A stretch of DNA of 64,000 nt from Nageia nagi (lineage: Eukaryota > Pinophyta): the NCBI GenBank assembly GCA_050084985.1, contig JBITNC010000001.1, positions 174,034,001-174,098,000 on the forward strand, in the 5' to 3' direction. How positions within the stretch are numbered: the stretch's first letter is position 1; each line of letters opens with the position of its first letter. The translations under genes and the position numbers were made by a program. Below the pieces are notes generated by a model. That model saw nothing but the letters and a program-made list of their open reading frames with translations, ran no database searches and was not told the origin of the DNA. Positions 60,346-64,000 of this stretch are shown here, piece after piece.

Positions 60346-60623
60346 ACCTACACCACCTGATCTTCTTAAATACATTTTTGACTACTTGCATATTTTCATT
60401 GCACTTTCAAGAGCAAAGAGGGGGGGGTCATCATTTTTAACTCCAAAGTATTTACTTGTTTATTGACTTAGGAATATTTTTACTTCCAAAAGGGGGTCAT
60501 ATGCACTCTCTAAGCATGCTTAAAAGGGATAAACATTTAAGTAAAAAGGGGGGGCCTTGGTATAAATTTTTTTTACTTAAATTGTATCTAGATGCATGTA
60601 TCTTATTTGAAGACTAAATCATG

Positions 60624-60850
60624 CTTAGGACTTAAATTTGTAATGCATGATGCATGCTTACTTAAATTTTAAGTCATGATAGAATGCATAAGTATGCTTA
60701 GGACTTAAATTTTTAATGCATGATGCATGCTTACTTAAATTTTAAGTCATGATAGAATGCATGTTATAAGTATGCTTAGGACTTAAATGTTTAATGCATG
60801 ATGCATGCTTACTTAAATTTTTAAGTCATGATACAATGCATGTTATGAAT
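60624..60850. repeat. 73-78-bp tandem repeat, three copies
   Basis: CTTAGGACTTAAATTTGTAA at 60624 recurs at 60697 and 60775, each followed by ATGCATGATGCATGCTTAC and an AAGTCATGATA(G/C)AATGCAT segment. The unit contains the palindromic word GCATGATGCATGC. Confidence 0.9.
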
Positions 60851-61650
60851 TAAATACTAAGTAGGACTTAGTTCTTTGTTTAATTCATTAAGTGCTTGAA
60901 TTAAGTGAGAAAAATATGAACAATGTAAAAGTCCTTTAGGGGTTAGAACAAAACCCATTGGACTCAATTTTTGGCCTCTTAAGGTTTCAAGTTTGTGTGG
61001 ATGGAGTATTTTTCACCTTACTTTATATTTTTTGCACATTTGCTTATACTTGTAATACGCAAAAATGTGAAAAGTAACCCCTAAAATGAATACATCCGCA
61101 CGTATTTTCCACAACATGACTTGTTTGGGGAGACCATGAGGTGAGGACAGGGCAGACTGGAGCCCTTTTAGTCCGAAGAACCAAGTGGTGGTAAGTCCGT
61201 CTTAATTGCCCCTAAGACCTCTGTTGGATTGGACATAACTCTATTAGGTGGACAGGCATGTGTGTAGTGATACCACATGTCCGCACGTCCATTCAGGGAT
61301 TATCCTGATAACCTAGGAGGAAAACTGAAACCCTTAATCAAGATAATTAAAATGGCCGGTCCAAGATACGTCGGATCCTTGGAAAATAGTAGGTACTTCT
61401 CCTTGTGAGAGTATATCACTGACCAAGGTGAACTGGTTGAGGACTGGTAGTACCTGGGCTCCACCTTGCGGGCATCCAGGTGAAGGCCTAATTCTATACA
61501 AGAAAACAACCCCAACTTTATCCTTCTATGGATCGTGGTTAATGAGTTTACACATGTGGGACATGTTTGCTTATTAGATGTTTTATATGTATAGATGGAA
61601 AAATTGTAAAAGTTTACATTCTTATTGCATATTTATTGTTTTTTGTAGCA

Positions 61651-63065
61651 ATGGTTGAAACCTTCGTTCCCAAGCACATACTCGATGGTTCCAACTTTGG
61701 AATATGGGAACCACGTATGAAAGTCGAGTTACAAGCAAGAAAGCTATGGCAGATAGTTAGTGAAGATGCGGTTGCTCCTACCGATGAGAAGGCTCTTGAA
61801 GTATACAACTCAAAGAATGAGTTAGCAACTTCTATGATTTACCGTGCAGTTTCAGATGATGTCCTTCTCATGATTTCTTCATCAACTTTAGCAAAGGAAG
61901 CTTGGGATAGGTTAAAGAAAATCTACCTTGGGTCCAAATTTTCAAGGAGGTTTACCATTCTACAAAAGTTGTTGCAGTATCGACAAAGTGAAGATGAAAG
62001 TGCCTCCATCTACTTAAACAAAATCATTGACCTCAGGACACAACTGGTTGGTTGTGGGTGCAACTGGATCAATGATGAGTTCATGGTCTTCATCATTCTA
62101 CAAAGCCTTACTTCAAAGTTCAGCAACTTTGTCACAGTTATGGAAACAAGGCTCGATGATGAAGAAGATGTCATCTCACTCTATAACCTTTCAAGACTTC
62201 TTCTAAAGCATGAGGAAACTTTGAACAAGAAAATGTTGAACCTTTCTCCAAAGGACCATAACATTGCTCTAGGAGCAACCAAAACTCCTTTCAAGAAAAA
62301 GTTCAAACATTACAAATTCAAAGACAACAAGTCCTCATCTACCTTCAGGAAGTATGACAAAAAGGGCAACAACAACAACAATCATGGCAACTACAGGCAC
62401 AGGAATGATAAAGCAGGATCAAGCAATCCAACACCTCAAGAAAAGTTTGATGGGAATTGTAACTTCTGTGGCATCTTTGGGCACAAAGAGTATGATTGTC
62501 GCAAAAAGAAATTTGCTCAAAAAGGAAAGGGAAATGCAAATGTGAGAAATTTCAATAATAAAAAGAAGAACAAGCATGCTGCTTCTGTTGCCTACTCCTC
62601 AATGACTCAAACTATTTCAAATGATTGGATTGTTGATACAGGATGCACTAATCACATGTGTTATGAAAAAGATAAGTTTGAAAACTTTCATAAGTACAAA
62701 AAGGATGCATTTGTGATAGGTGATAATACAGTCCTTGATGTTCACGGAATAGGAAGTGTGAAGATTCATGGAAAGACTCTTGAAAATGTCTTTTATGTGC
62801 CTAAACTAAGGATGAATCTCATCTCCGTGATTCAAATTACAAGGAAAGGATGCTCCTTTGAGTTTACCTCACACTCTTGGTGTGTTAAGAAAGGACTTGC
62901 CACTTTGATGAAAGGAGCAATCAAGAATGACCTTTATATTGTGGATCAAATGCCTTCAAAGATTTGTCTTGCTACAAATGTTTGTTCAAAAGGTAATCTT
63001 TGGCATCAACGATTAGGACACCTTAACCACAAGAGTATTCAAGCTATGAAGAGTGTAAATATGCT
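61651..63065 (+). pseudogene. Ty1/copia gag-protease, truncated
   Basis: Open from the ATG at 61651 (MVETFVPKHILDGSNFGIWE; the frame extends upstream to 61567 but the gag-like start is here). Domains by residue: gag UBN2-type, about 10-210 (LWQIVSE, AKEAWDRLKKIY, EDESASIYLNKI); zinc knuckle at about 270 (CNFCGIFGHKEYDC, CX2CX4HX4C intact); protease at about 327 (WIVDTGCTNHMCYEKDKF, catalytic Asp present); GAG_pre-integrase at about 449 (NLWHQRLGHLNHKSIQAMKS). The sequence then runs into RNase H-side text near 63065 in the wrong frame and stops at 63102. No internal stops are seen before the junction, so gag and protease could still be made. Integrase and RT are missing. Confidence 0.85.
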
Positions 63066-63815
63066 GCAATACCTGTTTCTCCTGGAATCGTTGTATCACT
63101 GAGCTCAGATTCTCAGTTGGCTGATGCTACAGCTTATAGACAATTGATTGGTAGTCTTCTGTATCTGACTATCTCTCGTCCTGATATTGCCTTTGCAGTG
63201 AATCTGATGGCACGATTCATGCAAATACCATATGTTGAACACCTCAATGCTGTTAAGCAAATCTTGAGGTATGTCGCAAGGACAAAGGATCTTGCTCTTA
63301 AGTATTCCAAAGTGCCCTCGATTGTTCTCTCAGGGTTCTCAGATTCTGATTATGGGGGAGATCGAGATGATAGAAAATCAACCTCTGCATATGTGTTTAG
63401 CATTGGTTCAGGTGCTATCTCTTGGGCTTCCAAGAAGCAACCTACTGTGACTCTTTCTACCACCGAAGCCGAATATCGAGCCATGTCTGTTGCCACCCAA
63501 GAAGCTATTTGGCTAAGACATCTTCTGAACGAAATTGGGTCTACGCAAAATGGCCCATCTCTTATTTCATCAGATAATCAATCGGCTATCTCTTTGGCTA
63601 AGAATCCTGTGTTCCATCAGCGAACCAAACATGTAGAAATCCAAGCTCATTTTATCAGGGAGAAGGTTCTAGATGACATCATACACTTGCAGTATTGTCC
63701 ATCTACTGACAACTCCGCTGATTTGTTCACCAAGCCCCTTCCTGAAGCTCAGTTCTGCAAGCTTAGGGATTCTCTAGGGTTGGTGAAGTTGCCCTCAAGG
63801 GGGAGTGAAGTTTAA
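63066..63815 (+). pseudogene. Ty1/copia RT end and RNase H, truncated
   Basis: The frame starts near 63066 (AIPVSPGIVVSLSSDSQLAD), the extreme C-terminal part of copia RT, and continues YRQLIGSLLYLTISRPDIAF, AVKQILRYVARTKDLALKYS, then RNase H: SDSDYGGDRDDRKSTSAYVF, AISWASKKQPTVTLSTTEAE, SSDNQSAISLAKNPVFHQRT and LFTKPLPEAQFCKL. The RNase H acidic residues in DSD, EAE and SDN are present. It ends at TAA (63813-63815), ten bases inside the following LTR. With no start codon of its own and a frame different from gag-protease, it is not expressible as it stands. Confidence 0.85.
63797..63805 (+). other. Polypurine tract
   Basis: AAGGGGGAG directly precedes the TG that starts the 3' LTR. Confidence 0.75.
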
Positions 63816-64000
63816 ACTTTTGTTAGTGATGACAACTTCACCTCTAAGAGGCCTTTTTTGATTGTACATTCTAGACCTCCGTGGTAAGTTTGCTCTGCGT
63901 GACAAACTTGTTGTACAATTGTTGTTATAGAGTGTTGATTATTTTATACCTCAGTGGTAAGTTTGCTCTGCGTGACAAACTTGTTGTACATTTTATACCT
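63806..64000 (+). repeat. 3' LTR start, unlike the LTR at 58164
   Basis: Begins TGAAGTTTAAACTT (with the palindrome AAGTTTAAACTT) and continues past the window end. It holds a local tandem repeat: ACCTC(C/A)GTGGTAAGTTTG at 63875 and 63948, with a third copy starting at 63997. The visible 195 bases do not match the LTR at 58164-58652. Confidence 0.65.

Larger units (their letters stand above)
58667..61650 (+). other. 3-kb leader between primer-binding site and gag
   Basis: Unusually long and mosaic: AT-rich tandem (TA)n units at 59185-59450, six G-tracts (59455-60554), a GC-rich island (59555-60345) and a 73-78-bp tandem repeat (60624-60850). A splice-like donor (GTGAG/GTAAAA at 58796) and an acceptor-like TTGTTTTTTGTAG just before the gag ATG suggest that most of it could be an intron of the element. 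No convincing open frame lies in it. Confidence 0.5.

Overview
The window is nuclear DNA from a seed plant with a large, repeat-filled genome. Two host genes are recognisable on the + strand. One is a C2-domain ABA-related (CAR-type) gene: two consecutive exons (8311-8406 and 26436-26732) are separated by an 18,029-base intron. The other is a compact four-exon CRR6 gene (39876-41548), encoding a plastid NDH-complex assembly factor. Very long introns packed with Ty3 and Ty1 elements suggest a gymnosperm. Intact CRR6 argues against Pinaceae and Gnetales, which lack the plastid NDH complex, so Ginkgo, a cycad or a cupressophyte fits better. The species cannot be fixed from the sequence alone.

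Layout. 1-1.1 kb: broken minus-strand gene of unknown function. 1.2-1.7 kb: five phased palindromes. 2.1-2.84 kb: 30-bp minisatellite. 3.2-6.8 kb: possible LTR sequence and a decayed LINE, apparently split by an LTR-like block. 8.3-26.7 kb: the CAR gene; its intron holds a ~370-bp tandem array, an old Ty3 pol relic (13.8-15.5 kb) and a complete but inactivated chromovirus (15842-22472) with paired LTRs and the target-site duplication GTGTA. 26.7-39 kb: mostly decayed intergenic DNA with a minus-strand Ty1/copia relic (32.3-33.3 kb). 39.08-39.64 kb: a fold-back element about 240 bases upstream of CRR6. 41.6-45.9 kb: little recognisable. 45.9-58.1 kb: a minus-strand Ty3/gypsy relic, itself split by an hAT transposon block and by a related LTR in reverse orientation. 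58.16-64 kb: a Ty1/copia-type element with a long unusual leader, gag and protease, then a jump straight to RNase H, with integrase and nearly all reverse transcriptase missing.

The host genes look unrelated in function: CAR proteins bring ABA receptors to membranes by calcium-dependent lipid binding, and CRR6 acts in the chloroplast stroma. Everything else is transposon succession. I found no tRNA, rRNA or CRISPR features and no convincing undescribed coding system. The most unusual structures are the copia-type chimera, its GC-rich leader island, the phased palindromes, the decapeptide-coding minisatellite and the promoter-proximal fold-back at CRR6.
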